Counted from the first letter of the stretch, positions 1 through 12,073 are shown. The stretch: 64,000 bases of DNA from Notospermus geniculatus (GCA_002633025.1 NMRB01001900.1:1-64000); one strand, 5' to 3'. Made by a program: numbers and translations. The notes: generated by a model not told the origin, from the letters alone.

Positions 1-1067
1 CTTCAGCGCAACAACCTCTTCCGGTACCACCCACATCTACACACCGTATAGGCTTAAATCTATACCTAGCACCTCTCTTTCACTTCACTGGATAACGAAT
101 ACGTACCAATGGGTTCAAAACAGTATCTTTTTAGAACGATGGAGCAAACTATATTTGACATGCCCTTACACAGAAGTCATTGTCCCTGTTTAGGTAGGCG
201 TAGCTCAGAGAACTGAGGATAAATCCATTGTCACTGCGGTAAAGAAAAGTATCCAGCGACCTTCATAATCACCATCTCACACAATTCATCTCATAGCATG
301 AAACGGTCAACCTTGCCTTGGCGTTAGCCACACATGCTTTTGATGATAATATGAGGAGTCACCCGCTCAATAAACCCTGATGACAGACATGAAAGACGTT
401 GAAAACCGTGAAAAAAATGTTCCCCTCGGCCAGTCCTGTTTGCCGTTGCTAAGGCCATGATGACGTCCGGCGCCATTTTGACCGAGAGCCAGCCGGTGTT
501 GACAGAGTTCATTTCGGTGAGCTCTTTGATGGTACGGGCATCTTGCGGCTGTACCAACTAATGGATCCCTGCACTCAGTGCGATGACTTATGGCCAAGGC
601 TGAAGACGTTTTTACGCTGCAGTTAGCTAATCTCTCAAAAAACGGCCCTGATCAAAGATTGATGTGATCAAGGGTGTGCAGGAGACGGTTGGTCAAGTTA
701 ATGAACCGTTGTATTGCCTTTTGCTACATCCGTTGGGCTCGTATGATCGCCCAAGGTTGCGAGAAAAGTAACACTCACGTTGGAAGGAGGGTGATTTTGT
801 CACGTTTTCGCTTTGTGCTGATGAGGCAGGCAAAACCTGCCGGTCTCTCACATTAGCAGCATGCAGAGCTAACAATCAAGGTCTCACTTCCACCGTACCA
901 GAGGAGAAAGTCATCAGCCTTCAATATACAGAAGCCATGCATTGTCGACGGTTATGTTGAGGGTTATAGTTAGGGACATAAACCTTCACAAAAGCCTAAC
1001 CCACTGCGACAATACCCGAAGTTCCAGGCGGACTTTCTCCGCGTTGAGGCGAAAAATGACATCACAA
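1..1067. other. no gene recognised
   Basis: About 1.07 kb of unique-looking sequence. Open frames here are short and none has splice-flanked or family-like content. I see no repeat or RNA gene. Confidence 0.5.
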
Positions 1068-1315
1068 GGGGAGCAGAGGCCGCCCTTATTGCCAAATGAT
1101 GGCAGCAAAGTTCTAGCGGACCGATGTAAAACTGTAAAATTGTCCTCCTATACCACTGTATGTGGTCGGAGTGTATAAGAAAAAAATTGAAATTGAAAAA
1201 TTGAATACAAAAGAAAAATTCTCTTGATTGGTGCTCAATCAGCATGAATGGATCCGCGTGGCATTGAATTGGGCCGTAGTGACACCTATTGGTCAACTGA
1301 CTTAAAGCTCCTATT
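1068..1315 (-). mobile_element. MITE of the AATAGGAGC / TGACCAATAGG family, reverse copy
   Basis: Read on the minus strand it begins AATAGGAGC and GTTGACCAATAGGTGTCAC and ends with the family's GCTGCCATCATTTGGCAA and GCTCC end. Related copies lie at 26866, 27034, 34873, 37520, 54941 and 56750. This copy is longer (about 248 bp against 172-180 bp) because an AT-rich stretch near 1133-1230 interrupts the middle. The 126-aa minus-strand open frame here is a translation of the element. Confidence 0.75.
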
Positions 1316-1318
1316 ATC

Positions 1319-1677
1319 AAGAGGCGAATTTTCCAAAGAAGTGTCAAGGCCTACAAGCGTTTCATTATGATATCTGTTTATCGATCAGGGATGCAATCAC
1401 GATAGAAGTGATATAACACGTCCTAAAAGCGTCAACAGCCGTTCATATTGACCAGATGGCATTATGTCCTTTTGTTGATACCCGTGACTCGCTGATTATC
1501 ACGTCTCTGTAATGGTAAAAGTGCTAGTTTCCTAGTTTATGTATATGTTTACCTAATATTTGCATGGACCATCAATGATTGTCGATGATTGTGGTGTATG
1601 GGGTGATCGGTGCCATGGTGATGTGAAGGTGGACTGGAGTGCCTCGATGGAAAAGTGAGGAAAATATCGCTAGAATA
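1319..1677. other. no gene recognised
   Basis: Intergenic-looking sequence between two MITEs. No feature seen. Confidence 0.45.
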
Positions 1678-1679
1678 TA

Positions 1680-1940
1680 CACTCTTAGCCGAAAAGGTTC
1701 TTTGGTGCCACACCAGGAGGACCCTCTGATTTAAGAACCCTCGGGTTGTTTAAGAACCTTCAGAGGTTCCAGATAGAACCTTTCCCTCAGAAAAGGGTTC
1801 TAACTGGAACCTTTATGGGTTCTTTGGCGACAGAAAGGTTGGAACCCTTTCGGGTTCTTTACAGGAGGTTCTATATAGAACCTTGGGGTTCCTCTGGTGT
1901 GGCACAAAGAACCCCTAAGGAACCTTTTTGGTTAAGAGTG
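1680..1940. mobile_element. TA-flanked MITE rich in GGTTCTTT/AAAGAACC
   Basis: A 261-bp palindromic element flanked by TA on both sides (1678-1679 and 1941-1942). Its ends match as inverted repeats for about 22 bp with three mismatches, starting CACTCTTAGCC on the left and CACTCTTAACC on the right after reverse complementing. The interior carries many GGTTCT and AGAACC words in both orientations. TA flanks and a CA terminus fit a non-autonomous Tc1/mariner-type element (family knowledge). Confidence 0.8.
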
Positions 1941-1976
1941 TAGGTCCTGTTGCCTTGCCAGGCAAATGCCGAAGTA

Positions 1977-2859
1977 AGACCATGTCAGAGGAGCTGAAGG
2001 GGTTATTGTCATCCTGGGTACACATAAAGTGTACCCAGGTTCGATGTCGTCAAGCGAAATTGTACCCTGGGTCCACTTTCTTGTTACAAACAGCAAAATA
2101 AGACCATGATCAGAGGAGCTGAAGGGTTTATTGTCATCCTGGGTACACTTTATGTGTACCCAGGTTCGATGTCGTCAAGTGAAATTGTACCCTGGGTCCA
2201 CTTTCTTGTTACAAACAGCAAAATAAGACCATGATCAGAGGAGCTGAAGGGTTTATTGTCATCCTGGGTACACTTTATGTGTACCCAGGTTCGATGTCGT
2301 CAAGTGAAATTGTACCCTGGGTCCACTTTCTTGTTACAAACAGCAAAATAAGACCATGATCAGAGGAGCTGAAGGGTTTATTGTCATCCTGGGTACACTT
2401 TATGTGTACCCAGGTTCGATGTCGTCAAGTGAAATTGTACCCTGGGTCCACTTTCTTGTTACAAACAGCAAAATAAGACCATGATCAGAGGAGCTGAAGG
2501 GTTTATTGTCATCCTGGGTACACTTTATGTGTACCCAGGTTCGATGTCGTCAAGTGAAATTGTACCCTGGGTCCACTTTCTTGTTACAAACAGCAAAATA
2601 AGACCATGATCAGAGGAGCTGAAGGGTTTATTGTCATCCTGGGTACACTTTATGTGTACCCAGGTTCGATGTCGTCAAGTGAAATTGTACCCTGGGTCCA
2701 CTTTCTTGTTACAAACAGCAAAATAAGACCATGATCAGAGGAGCTGAAGGGTTTATTGTCATCCTGGGTACACTTTATGTGTACCCAGGTTCGATGTCGT
2801 CAAGTGAAATTGTACCCTGGGTCCACTTTCTTGTTACAAACAGCAAAATAAGACCATGA
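1977..2859. repeat. 125-bp tandem array, about seven copies
   Basis: Unit starts near 1977 (124 bp), 2101, 2226, 2351, 2476, 2601 and 2726, ending at the N at 2860. Copies two to seven are nearly identical; the first is diverged. Each unit contains an 11-bp-arm palindrome around CCTGGGTACAC and a third related word, ACCCTGGGTCCAC. Because the array runs into an assembly gap, the true copy number is unknown. Confidence 0.95.
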
Positions 2860-2860
2860 N
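2860..2860. other. assembly gap (single N)
   Basis: A single N directly after the tandem array, consistent with an assembly break caused by the repeat. Other single Ns are at 3423, 6514, 24035, 27541, 34872, 47629 and 50265. Confidence 0.85.
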
Positions 2861-3422
2861 CTCGGCAGCCAGTGCCATGGCTGACCAGCTTTGGCTGACA
2901 GCATGAAAGAGCTATAATCTGTTTTCAAGTCAGTGTTGTGCAACACCACTACTTCTCGGTAAATGTGATCTGGTCACATTCCTGAGTTCAACCAAGTACC
3001 TTTGGCCAGTTCAATGTGAAAAACACTTTACCTCAACCAACATAAACCTATCGTCAAGATACGTTTTAGAGCATCAGTTGAGCGTTAACGCCATCGCATA
3101 GAACACCGACACTTTACCATCGCTCTCTCCCTGACAACACCCGAGGCACGTTACAAATTCGTTTCGACAGACATCTGCCTGGCTGCGTGATCACGGCAAA
3201 GCAGTTTTTCATGATATCGTTCAACGTCGGAACAAGATCAATGAATATTAAAGGATTTCTTTCGCTCTTGCCGACACTAAAGTGCAATCTAAGTTTGGGT
3301 ATTCGTGACTTGACCTTTCGCCACGATTTCAACTTATAGGATGAAGGGAAGTGGACCCGTTAGAGATTCCACGACCAACAGATTGTAACAGGGTGGATTG
3401 TTAGCATGTGCCTATTGTAATC
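2861..3422. other. short isolated contig, no gene seen
   Basis: A 562-bp piece bounded by Ns on both sides. I see no repeat, RNA or coding signal in it. Confidence 0.5.
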
Positions 3423-3497
3423 NGCTGGACGGATCTGCCCAGGAAGAGAAAAATGCTCTACTTTGGTGACAGAATGTTGCACTCAGCTCAGGATGTC

Positions 3498-3762
3498 AGG
3501 GTCCATATTCATAAACACACTTAAAGCGGACTGTTCGTGCCGAGTCAAAGATTCCACAGCACCGTTTCCGGAGCGGCCGCCGCAATGCATTTACCAGTTG
3601 TTGTTACGAATAAAACGGGACGTTTTATTATTTTTGGTTCACTTTGGACAGACGCGAGCAATCCGCTTTAAGTCAAAGTGTGATACTTATCTTTTGTGTT
3701 GAACAAAGGATACGTGTCATACATGTACTTAGACTTAAGTAGTTTTATGAATATGGCCCCTG
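3498..3762. mobile_element. palindromic MITE with GGTCCATATTCATAAA end
   Basis: Left end reads GGGTCCATATTCATAAA and ACTTAAAG; right end reads ACTTAAG, GTTTTATGAATATGGCC, so the termini are inverted repeats of about 17 bp over roughly 265 bp. It belongs to the group of GGG-CC-TATTCATAAA-ended elements seen repeatedly in this window. Confidence 0.65.
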
Positions 3763-3809
3763 ATCATTTCGAATTATAGCCTTACTCTGTATCTCTACTT
3801 TTTACACTA

Positions 3810-3929
3810 TGGGTCGTATTCTAGAAGCTTCCTTAAGTGTAAGGTCGACCTTAATCTTTTGTATTCTACCCTGCAAACAATAGCTAAAGGTCGACCTTAC
3901 ACTCAAGGAAGCTTCTAGAATACGGCCCA
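3810..3929. mobile_element. short foldback MITE, GGGTCGTATTCTAGAAGC end
   Basis: A 120-bp element whose two arms (about 44 bp) are near-perfect reverse complements, from GGGTCGTATTCTAGAAGC to its partner ending at GAATACGGCCC. CTA is present on both sides (3807-3809 and 3930-3932), a possible 3-bp target duplication. A second copy is at 32967-33077. Confidence 0.8.
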
Positions 3930-3949
3930 CTAACTTCAAAATAGATGGG

Positions 3950-4040
3950 GATTTGGCCTAGTGGTTAAGGCGTGCTGCGGTGCTGGTGACTGATGCCTCA
4001 TGCGAGGGTCCGTGGGTTCGTTTCCGGTAGGAAGCTATGT
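3950..4040 (+). repeat. tRNA-like SINE head
   Basis: GGCCTAGTGGTTAAGGCG resembles the A-box/D-arm of a tRNA and GTGGGTTCGTTTCC resembles the B-box/T-arm, spaced about 60 bp apart as in tRNA-Leu or Ser type molecules. No paired acceptor stem or clear tail was found, so a tRNA-derived SINE fragment is more likely than a functional tRNA. Confidence 0.4.
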
Positions 4041-4133
4041 CTTTCACCTTAGAAACCCGTTTCTATTTCATGTCGGCCTACTTCAAAATAGAGCCATTAC
4101 AAACACTACAATGGGGACGATAGCCGACTTTTT

Positions 4134-4214
4134 CAATAGGTGTCACTAGTGGTTAAAACTATTGAAATGAAACTGACATCCCGGTCCTGATCAACACACA
4201 AAAGGCGTCCATTG
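4134..4214 (+). repeat. dispersed repeat, also at 37977-38057 in reverse
   Basis: The words AGGTGTCACTAGTGGTTAAA, ATGAAACTGA and CGTCCATTGTAT occur in the same order here and, reverse complemented, at 37977-38057. It is an unclassified dispersed element. Confidence 0.6.
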
Positions 4215-5095
4215 TATTAGGACAGGTGTAACGTTTTTCAGTGTGGCAATTTTTCTGTGTGATTCCCATTGTTCGGAACACACTGGACTCGCTGATTCTC
4301 TGTGTGTCGCCCATTGTCGAGTCGCGGCTTATTCCGTCAATCTACTAGTATTGTAATGTCACACTGGCACACTGAGAAACGTTTCGGTGTGCTGCCCTCT
4401 GTCGAGCTAGGATCCCCATTGGCAAAGCTGGACATTCTTCCGGCTATCAGTTGCCTCTTAATGGTTTAAAGTGTGCAGAAATTGCACACATTGTGACACA
4501 ATATTCTATTTACACCAACATTTCCCTTTGGTGTCCCTGGATTATAATGCTGTTGCGTTTCATAACATCTTTGTTGCCGGCAAGGTTCGAGGTTATTGTG
4601 CAGCGATAGCGACACCAAAGCTTTGATATCGGAGCCTGCTAATGTATCGCCATTAGTTAATGCGTTAATGCTAACTTCAGTGAGATAGGGATCACCGCGA
4701 CCATCAAAGAAAGCCGGCGACGTGCAGAAGCATTTCGTACAAGCTGAACGCTTTCAAGGGAACAACGCGCTCGGAATAACCACTGCGTTATCGTCCATAA
4801 CAAGCCTTGGCGACGTCTGAAACAGTCCCCCAAGGGGTATACGTGGATTGTATCTATGTTTAGCAGGCGATAGGGTACTATTTGCTGAGGGTGGCAATGA
4901 AAAAGGGGATTGACCTTCGCCTGGTTCCTTGATGTTCGTACGGTGAAATTGACGATGGGCAAAGTGAGATATCAAAGGAAAGGTGACAAAGTGCAACCTT
5001 CTGGCGTGCCTCGCGTAAAATCCATACTTGTGGAACCAGTCATTAGCAGGTAACAACATCGGTCACGGAGTACGTGATTTCTTTTTCTGATATTA
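4215..5095. other. no gene recognised
   Basis: Sequence with scattered GTGTG/CCCATTGT words near 4240-4420 but no clear unit. Two overlapping minus-strand frames of about 100 aa around 4657-5059 show no family-like content. Confidence 0.4.
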
Positions 5096-5440
5096 GTGAG
5101 GTTTCGCAAATCTGACGAAACACAAAGTACGAAATACGAAATTGGACTTCATTTCCATGACGTAATGTATTTCAGGAGATGGTTGGTACCACCAAAAATA
5201 TTTTTGGTACCACAAATGTCCCTGCTGCCAGTGTGTCTTTTAACATATCATGTAAGACCGAGAGAGTTATGGTGCATCTTGAATTTTTAAATTTCCACTT
5301 CGTATCTACGTAATACGCTAAAAGACGCTCTTGCAGCAGGCAATATTTGCGGTACCAACCATCTCCTGAAATACATTCATGGAAATGAAGTCCAATTTCG
5401 TATTTCGTTCTTCGTGTTTCGTCAGATTTGCGAAACCTCA
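5096..5440. mobile_element. long-arm foldback element, GAGGTTTCGCAAATCTGACG end
   Basis: About 345 bp. The left arm starts GAGGTTTCGCAAATCTGACG and the right arm is its reverse complement, with about 80 bp of arm including GAAATTGGACTTCATTTCC. TTA lies at both edges (5093-5095 and 5441-5443), consistent with a Harbinger-type 3-bp target. A related degraded copy is at 57697-58027. Confidence 0.85.
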
Positions 5441-5477
5441 TTAATGAGCATTCGTCTCTTTCGAAAAACAGCAGTAA

Positions 5478-5651
5478 AGGCCTGTTTCCACTACAACGAA
5501 TTCCGCTGCGGTTTGCTGCGCCGAAGCGGTTTTCACAGGGTCTTGAATAATCCTTCGATACATGGCGTGTTAATTACCCAATGCCTCTGAAAACCGCTCC
5601 CGCGCCGCAAACCGCAGCGGAATCCGTTGTACATGTAGTGGAAACAGGCCT
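5478..5651. mobile_element. foldback MITE, AGGCCTGTTTCCACTA end
   Basis: About 174 bp with inverted termini AGGCCTGTTTCCACTAC and inner matching arms TCCGCTGCGGTTTGC. The left flank is TAA; the right flank (TTG) no longer matches. A better preserved relative is at 26201-26380, with TAA on both sides. Confidence 0.8.
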
Positions 5652-5656
5652 TTGTT

Positions 5657-6513
5657 TATGCAAAGTAAGATGACGCACACAACGATGGAAAGGCATTGTT
5701 CGTCCCTCGCTACATTTGCTCTTACATGTATAATCTGAGCAAATGTTTTGCCGCGTTCTCTTTCGTGATTTATAATCAAGCCTCACAGCAAGCTCTCTCA
5801 TATTATGGCCACATTGTTTAGTGGACATTTATTAGACAGCTGTGTTGTACATTTCCATATCACATTTCACTGTGCAGAATCATCGCCATCCATCCCATCA
5901 GGGCTTTGCATATCGGTTTTATTAACAGCTCATGACTGATTCATCAACATGTCAAATCTCTTCTCATTTCCTACGCCATATCCAGCAACTCGGCACCGAT
6001 TACAATCATGACTTCATTACCTCCCGTTCATCATTCAACGACACGTACGGCCTTCACCACGCCCGTTCACTTCTGACAAAGCATGAGGTGAAAAATGAAG
6101 CCAGGAAAACCCAGCCCTTCTTTCTGACGTAAGCGTAGATTCTACAACAATAACCGAGTTAGCATTCATGGGAAATGACTTTACATTCCGTATCAAGTGA
6201 CATTTTGTCATGCATTTTTACGTGTGAGCAAATATTATGTGTTATATGAATGCCGCACGAACGACGAAAAAGAAGACCGTGGAGAACGTGTCCGATGTAC
6301 GAACAGGGAGGGCCCCCAACAATGGAAGTCAATACAAAGCCAACGCATTGTCAACGATTATGGTCAGGGTGAAGCATGCCGCACACCTGCGACCACGACA
6401 TAGCAAGCAACCATCGCGTGCGAGGTCGCTTGCCGACCACACTTGCGACCATTTCAGCGAACCATCCGCAAACGACTGACGACCTCCGGAAACGACCGAA
6501 GTCGCCGATTACA
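5657..6513. other. no gene recognised up to gap at 6514
   Basis: No repeat or gene found. Around 6350-6510 there are several CGACCA/GCGACC words but no regular unit. Confidence 0.4.
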
Positions 6514-6852
6514 NGTGTTATTAATCAAGCATTATTGATAGAAACTTGCCGCGTGTGATGTTTACTTACTAACAAGATGTGATCCTGTTTCACAATTTTC
6601 CCGGAACGATCGCACGAAGGCAGCTAAATGGTTTTCGTTGGGGCGGATGTTTGGCGTCCCATGAATAGGCCTACGCCTAGGCCTACATGCCTTCAGCACA
6701 CTGCACAGGAAAGTAAAAAGCAAAACACCTGCCTCCGATCAATTGTTCCCTGTCTATTAAATCTTTCCCAATGCATAAAGCCTCTACGTTTTAATTAATT
6801 TCAGTATCTACATAGGCCTAGACCATTATCGATGATTTCAATCAAAGACATG

Positions 6853-6966
6853 GGCTGGTATTCATAAAATTTAGCAAATGCTTTTAAGATTTGCACATCA
6901 ATTTCCAATGTAAATGTATTACAAAATTGAAGTAAAAGCATTTGCTAGCTTTTATAAATATCACCC
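6853..6966. mobile_element. foldback MITE, GGCTGGTATTCATAAAA end
   Basis: A 114-bp element with inverted arms built on TAGCAAATGCTTTT (left) and AAAAGCATTTGCTAGC (right). ATG flanks both ends (6850-6852 and 6967-6969), a possible 3-bp target duplication. It shares its AGCAAATGCT arm with the element at 44413-44531. Confidence 0.75.
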
Positions 6967-7096
6967 ATGGTTTTACAGCCTACTGCGCACTGCAGCCTGC
7001 TGTGGCTCTAGTGTACAGCAGTGATCCACAGCACGATGCACTAACGCCAAACATCAAAAACGTTGCTGTGTTGATGAGCGAGAAGTCAACTCTCGC

Positions 7097-7440
7097 CAAC
7101 CTCGTTCCCAGGGGTCGTTCGCTTTCTGACAATATGGGGGCGCTTCACCAACCCCTGGAATCAGCTTTGGGTTTAAAGCGGGATCTTTGGTCTATCTAAA
7201 ACACTTATTTGTGCTTTTTTAAATTCTTTTTACAAAAAATCTTCAAACTTTGATATACATGTAGATAACCTTTTGATTTGATCCAAACTATATTGAAAAT
7301 TTGTTTGGGTATGTTCTTGGGTATATTTGACGGTTTCCCGTCAACCAATCAAATGCGGTAAACCCAAAGCTGATTCCGAGGGGTTGGTGAAGCGCCCACC
7401 ATATTGTCAGAAAGCGAACGACCCCTGGGAACGAGGTTGA
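7097..7440. mobile_element. foldback element, CAACCTCGTTCCCAGGGGTC end
   Basis: About 344 bp. Arms of about 80 bp pair CAACCTCGTTCCCAGGGGTC, TTCGCTTTCTGACAATATGG and AGCTTTGGGTTTA with their reverse complements at 7360-7440. The AACTCT word just outside both ends may be a remnant target duplication. Confidence 0.8.
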
Positions 7441-7736
7441 ACTCTAACTGCTTCCAGACCCTTCCGAACCGCGGCGTCATCGATTCTTCATGCGACAGAG
7501 AGGGCGTCTTCCATTGTCAGTGCACATTTTCATCGGGGATGCAGTTCCTCCTGCCTGTTTCTGATTCTGCCAAATCATCATCCATCATTCCATCTCCCGA
7601 TCCCAACATTGTCTACAGAGCCAGTAAAGCTGGATTTTGAAATCAGATTCGATCCAAAATTGACAACATTAACATTGAGTTTCATTCCTCTCGAAAGCAT
7701 CACGGTGTCAGATTGCAACGTTTCAACAAGAGCCTC

Positions 7737-10700
7737 GCGATACGCGGAGCCTCCCTTCTCCCATCACCCGCACAATAGTTTATGATTAACTCCATGACTT
7801 TGCAAACAAGGCATGACGCATCAGCAAGAAAAACACATCTCTTAATAAATCACCAATAAAAATTGGATCGTGCACGGAATGGGTTAATCTTGTCTCCATG
7901 GCTTCCGTGACTAGGTAATAACTATAAACGATGGAGTGTGCATAAAGCTTCTTCCTCAAATAACTCTTTTCTTTTCTGTTTCAACGGCAGCTTTGAAGGC
8001 TGTGAAAGGTTTCTTCGGGAGAGGAGGAAGGGAGGGATGGGCTCGGCAGTCTTGTTTGTTGACAGCGATCGACTTGACGACATCGAGTTGTGAGAGTGCA
8101 GCTGTGACGGTAATGACGACGCCTATTGTCTATAGACAGCGGTTTCGAGTCGGAACCATTGTCATTTGGTCAATTTGTCTTGGAAGCCAAGGTTTTCCCG
8201 GGAACTCCGGTTTCCTCACACATACATTGCAGAAAGGTTTACAGGCGTTTATTGCTACGAAAATTGCAACAAATTGCATCAATACGATATCGTACCCAAG
8301 GGAAGTGAAGACAGAGCGAAAATTCTGAATTTTGAACTCGGGTGATCTCCGAAATAACGAAATCAATGTACTTTTATTCAGATAACCTACTTCTTACGGA
8401 AACCTACTGCAAATGACCTACTTCTTACGGAAACCTGCTTCAAATGACCTACTTCTTACGAAAACCTGCTTCAAAGGACCTGCTTCTTACGGAAACCTGC
8501 TTCAAATGACCTACTTCTTACGGAAACCTACTTCAAATGACCTACTTCTTACGGAAACCTACATGTACTTCAAATGAGCTACTTCTTACGGAAACCTACT
8601 TCAAATGACCTACTTCTCACGGAAACCTGCTTCAAATGACCTACTTCTTACGAAAACCTGCTTCAAATGACCTATTTCTTACGGAAACCTGTTTCAAATG
8701 AGCTACATTTTACGGAAACCTGATGTACCCAACTCAATACACCTCTCACAGACGTCAACAACACCCAGCTTCACTTTCAAATCCTGGAGATAGATCACTT
8801 ATGCAAAGAAAGCAGACGACGTTGATGGCCTCACCGACTCATTAGCTAAAATAAATACAATAAAAGAATTGCCTAAAGTGTTAAATACGTGTTCCAATTC
8901 CAATCGCCTCAGCCAATAAAGCCAAGCTAGAGAATGTCGCAAAGATAGATTTCGATTCGTCGAGTCTGTTTCCCGGCAACGTCGAGGAGACACCATTAGT
9001 CCATTACAGGATCTGATTGAGCAACTGCTAGTACAGTCGTGGATGAGAAGGACAAACAAATTGAAGGAGAGAATATAATGAGGGAGGTACAGTCTTGTTA
9101 GAAAGTAAATTACCGCTGGCATTTCATCTACAAATTGCCAATTAAAAGAAACTAAAGGAAATTGAAAGGAATTCGTATAGATAGAAAGCCCACGAACTTT
9201 GGGTTTCCGTTTTCTTGAAAGAATATGGAGGAAAACAAAACGGTAAGGACACGAGACAAGATACCGTCTTTGTCTTGTTCCTCCAGCGTGGGCGTTCCCA
9301 ATTCGCACGGATTGTGGGACCGTCTTATGGCAAGAATATATAAGTACCAAGAATGTGCAACTCCGAATATGTGCCAAAAAGTGGGTTTAGTGGGTAAAAG
9401 TGGGTAAATTGCCTCTGTTGACCCTGTAACCGAATGGATTGCAGTTTGTGAAGGATTATTGTGTAGAGAAGATATTACGAACAAAATGACCCCCCGCCCC
9501 AAAGTTATATGCACTCAGAAATAACCGAGCTACAAAGCACTTTTGAATGGACCATATTTTCGACAAATTGACACTGTAATTCATCTCAGAGGTGGGCACT
9601 CTGATCTACACAACAAATCCATGGTTTCACCCAAATAAAAAAAATGAATGCTAGTTATTTGTCTGTAACTTTAAATAAGAATTTTGATGATATTCTGAAT
9701 AATACAATTCAGTCAACAACCGTTAAATCTAACATTGGTTATTTAATTAGAAAGCCTTATAATAATTACCGTACGCCCTCTATTATCAGAAAAAGTAAGA
9801 TGCCCACCCTTTTGCTTTATTACCAGTTATAGGGCCTACATTCTTGGTAGTTATATATTCTTGCTTCTGGTAATATTATACATGTAGATGGTAACGTTAT
9901 CGTCGTTGCATTGAATCAACACTATTGCCCTTGTACAATGTAGGCCCTTCGGTCCCAGCGTCCACTTACTTGTCAGAGTTAAAACGCGGAGCGGTTCGAA
10001 ACTGCGGGGAATTTATCGCCTCTGTGACTAAATCCATAAGAAGCGCTACATCATCAACTAAAATCAGACATGTATGAATTCATTCAATTTCGCCAGACAG
10101 CTGCAAGTGTTTCGGGAGTTGCTTTAATCTTCTCATTTCTTTCAATTCACCATCCCACGCCTGATTGCGGTACTCCGCTGCACGCGATGTGCCGCATTCC
10201 GACTCAAGATGCACATTGCTTCTGGCAAAACATCTTTTATGGAATCTTTTTCATATTGTCACTCCTTGATCTGGCGGGAAAACGATTGGGGTAAATGGTA
10301 CTGGAGAAGTGGCGGAAGAAGAGACGCCAACCTGGAAGCGGTGATCAGATTGGAGTCAATTATCATACTCCACGCAGCGCTGAAATTTTTTGATACTTGG
10401 ACGAAATTTTAACACTGCTATTGACGCTAGATCGCCATCTTGAAAATCTTGACGTCATCGTCGGTGGAGCCGCCATCCTTTTGGTCGTTCAAGTGACGCG
10501 AACTTCTTTTTCAAAATGTTATCATTTGCAGAAAACAATATTTATCTTGTCGAAAATGAAACAATTTACTCTACCGATGTTTGTATTTAGTGTGTATCGA
10601 CTCTATACCTTTGTACACCTATCTACAACATATCCATATTGTAAGCGTAGAAAACGACGTGATGGGGTAACCGCTTTAGAAACAGACGAAGAATTTCTAC

Positions 10701-10889
10701 TGTTCGCTCCGCGCGCGCACTACTTTTCAAGATGGAAACCTACCGTCGATACTAGTGGTGATATCCTCGCCCAGATATCGCCACCTATCGTCAAGTTTGG
10801 TCAATTATATCTCATTCGAAGCACTGCACATCTGCTGTTCGTTGGGGAAGAACGAGCTGGGTTAATGCGCCCCGGTGTGACAGGAAAGC
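7737..10889 (+). repeat. unit 1 of a 3.2-kb direct tandem duplication
   Basis: From GCGATACGCGGAGCCTCCC to the same word at about 10893, the sequence repeats in order in unit 2 (10890-14276) at high identity with small indels. There is no N at the junction. Unit 1 contains a minisatellite of about 11 copies. Open frames up to 192 aa in unit 1 are broken in unit 2, so I call no gene. Confidence 0.9.
8383..8722 (+). repeat. 31-bp minisatellite, about 11 copies
   Basis: Unit built from GACCTACTTCTTACGGAAAC plus CTGCTTCAAAT, period 31 bp. Terminal units are degenerate. The orthologous array in the second duplication unit (11427-12073) has about 21 copies. Confidence 0.9.
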
Positions 10890-11426
10890 TCAGCGATACG
10901 CGGAGCCTCCCTTCTCCCATCGCCCGTACAATAGTTTATGATTAACTCCATGACTTTGCAAACAAGGCATGACGCATCAGCAAGAAAAACACATCTCTTA
11001 ATAAATCACCAATAAAAATTGGATCGTGCACGGAAGGGGTTAATCTTGTCTCCATGGCTTCCGTGACTAGGTAATAACTATAAACGATGGAGTGTGCATA
11101 AAGCTTCTTCCTCAAATAACTCTTTTCTTTTCTGTTTCAACGGCAGCTTTGAAGGCTGTGAAAGGTTTCTTCGGGAGAGGAGGAAGGGAGGGATGGGCTT
11201 GGCAGTCTTGTTTGTTGACAGCGATCGAATTGACGAAATCGAGTTGTGAGAGTGCAGCTGTGACGTCTGTAGACAGCGGGTTCGAGTCGGGAATCATTGT
11301 CATTTGGTGACTTTTGTCTTGGAAGCCAAGGTTTTCCCGGGATCTCCGGTTTCCTCACACATACATTATATTGCAGACAGGTTTATTGCTACGAAACTTG
11401 CATCAAAATGCATTCCCAAGGGAAGT

Positions 11427-12073
11427 GAATGACCTACTTCTTTCGGAAACCTACTTCAAATGACCTACTTCTTACGAAACCCTGCTTCAAATGACCTACT
11501 TCTTACGGAAACCTGCTTCAAATGACCTACTTCTTGCGGAAACCTGCTTCAAATGACCTACTTCTTACGGAAACCTGCTTCAAATGACCTACTTCTTACG
11601 GAAACCTGCTTCAAATGACCTACTTCTTACGGAAACCTGCTTCAAATGACCTACTTCTTACGGAAACCTGCTTCAAATGACCTACTTCTTACGGAAACCT
11701 GCTTCAAATGACCTACTTCTTACGGAAACCTGCTTCAAATGACCTACTTCTTACGGAAACCTGCTTCAAATGACCTACTTCTTACGGAAACCTGCTTCAA
11801 ATGACCTACTTCTTACGGAAACCTGCTTCAAATGACCTACTTCTTACGGAAACCTGCTTCAAATGACCTACTTCTTACGGAAACCTGCTTCAAATGACCT
11901 ACTTCTTACGGAAACCTGCTTCAAATGACCTACTTCTTACGGAAACCTGCTTCAAATGACCTACTTCTTACGGAAACCTGCTTCAAATGACCTACTTCTT
12001 ACGAAAACCTGCTTCAAATGACCTATTTCTTACGGAAACCTGCTTCAAATGAGCTACATTTTACGGAAACCTG
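11427..12073 (+). repeat. 31-bp minisatellite, about 21 copies
   Basis: Same unit as the array at 8383-8722. The central copies are almost identical to each other, which suggests recent expansion in this unit. It is not a CRISPR array: repeats abut with no spacers. Confidence 0.9.

Noticed and set aside
970-1347. 126-aa minus-strand open frame
   Set aside because: It is a translation of a TGACCAATAGG-family MITE; similar frames appear in other copies of the element.
3950-4040. functional tRNA gene
   Set aside because: A-box and B-box are present but no acceptor stem can be paired. A SINE head fits better.
8799-9377. 192-aa minus-strand open frame in duplication unit 1
   Set aside because: The matching sequence in unit 2 is broken by indels into two frames and the amino-acid pattern matches no family. 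Not under coding constraint.
10397-10945. 182-aa plus-strand frame at the end of duplication unit 1
   Set aside because: It crosses the duplication junction and the equivalent frame in unit 2 is different. No domain recognised.
8383-12073. 31-bp repeats as a possible CRISPR array
   Set aside because: Repeats are contiguous with no spacers, there are no cas genes and the context is eukaryotic. A minisatellite explains it.
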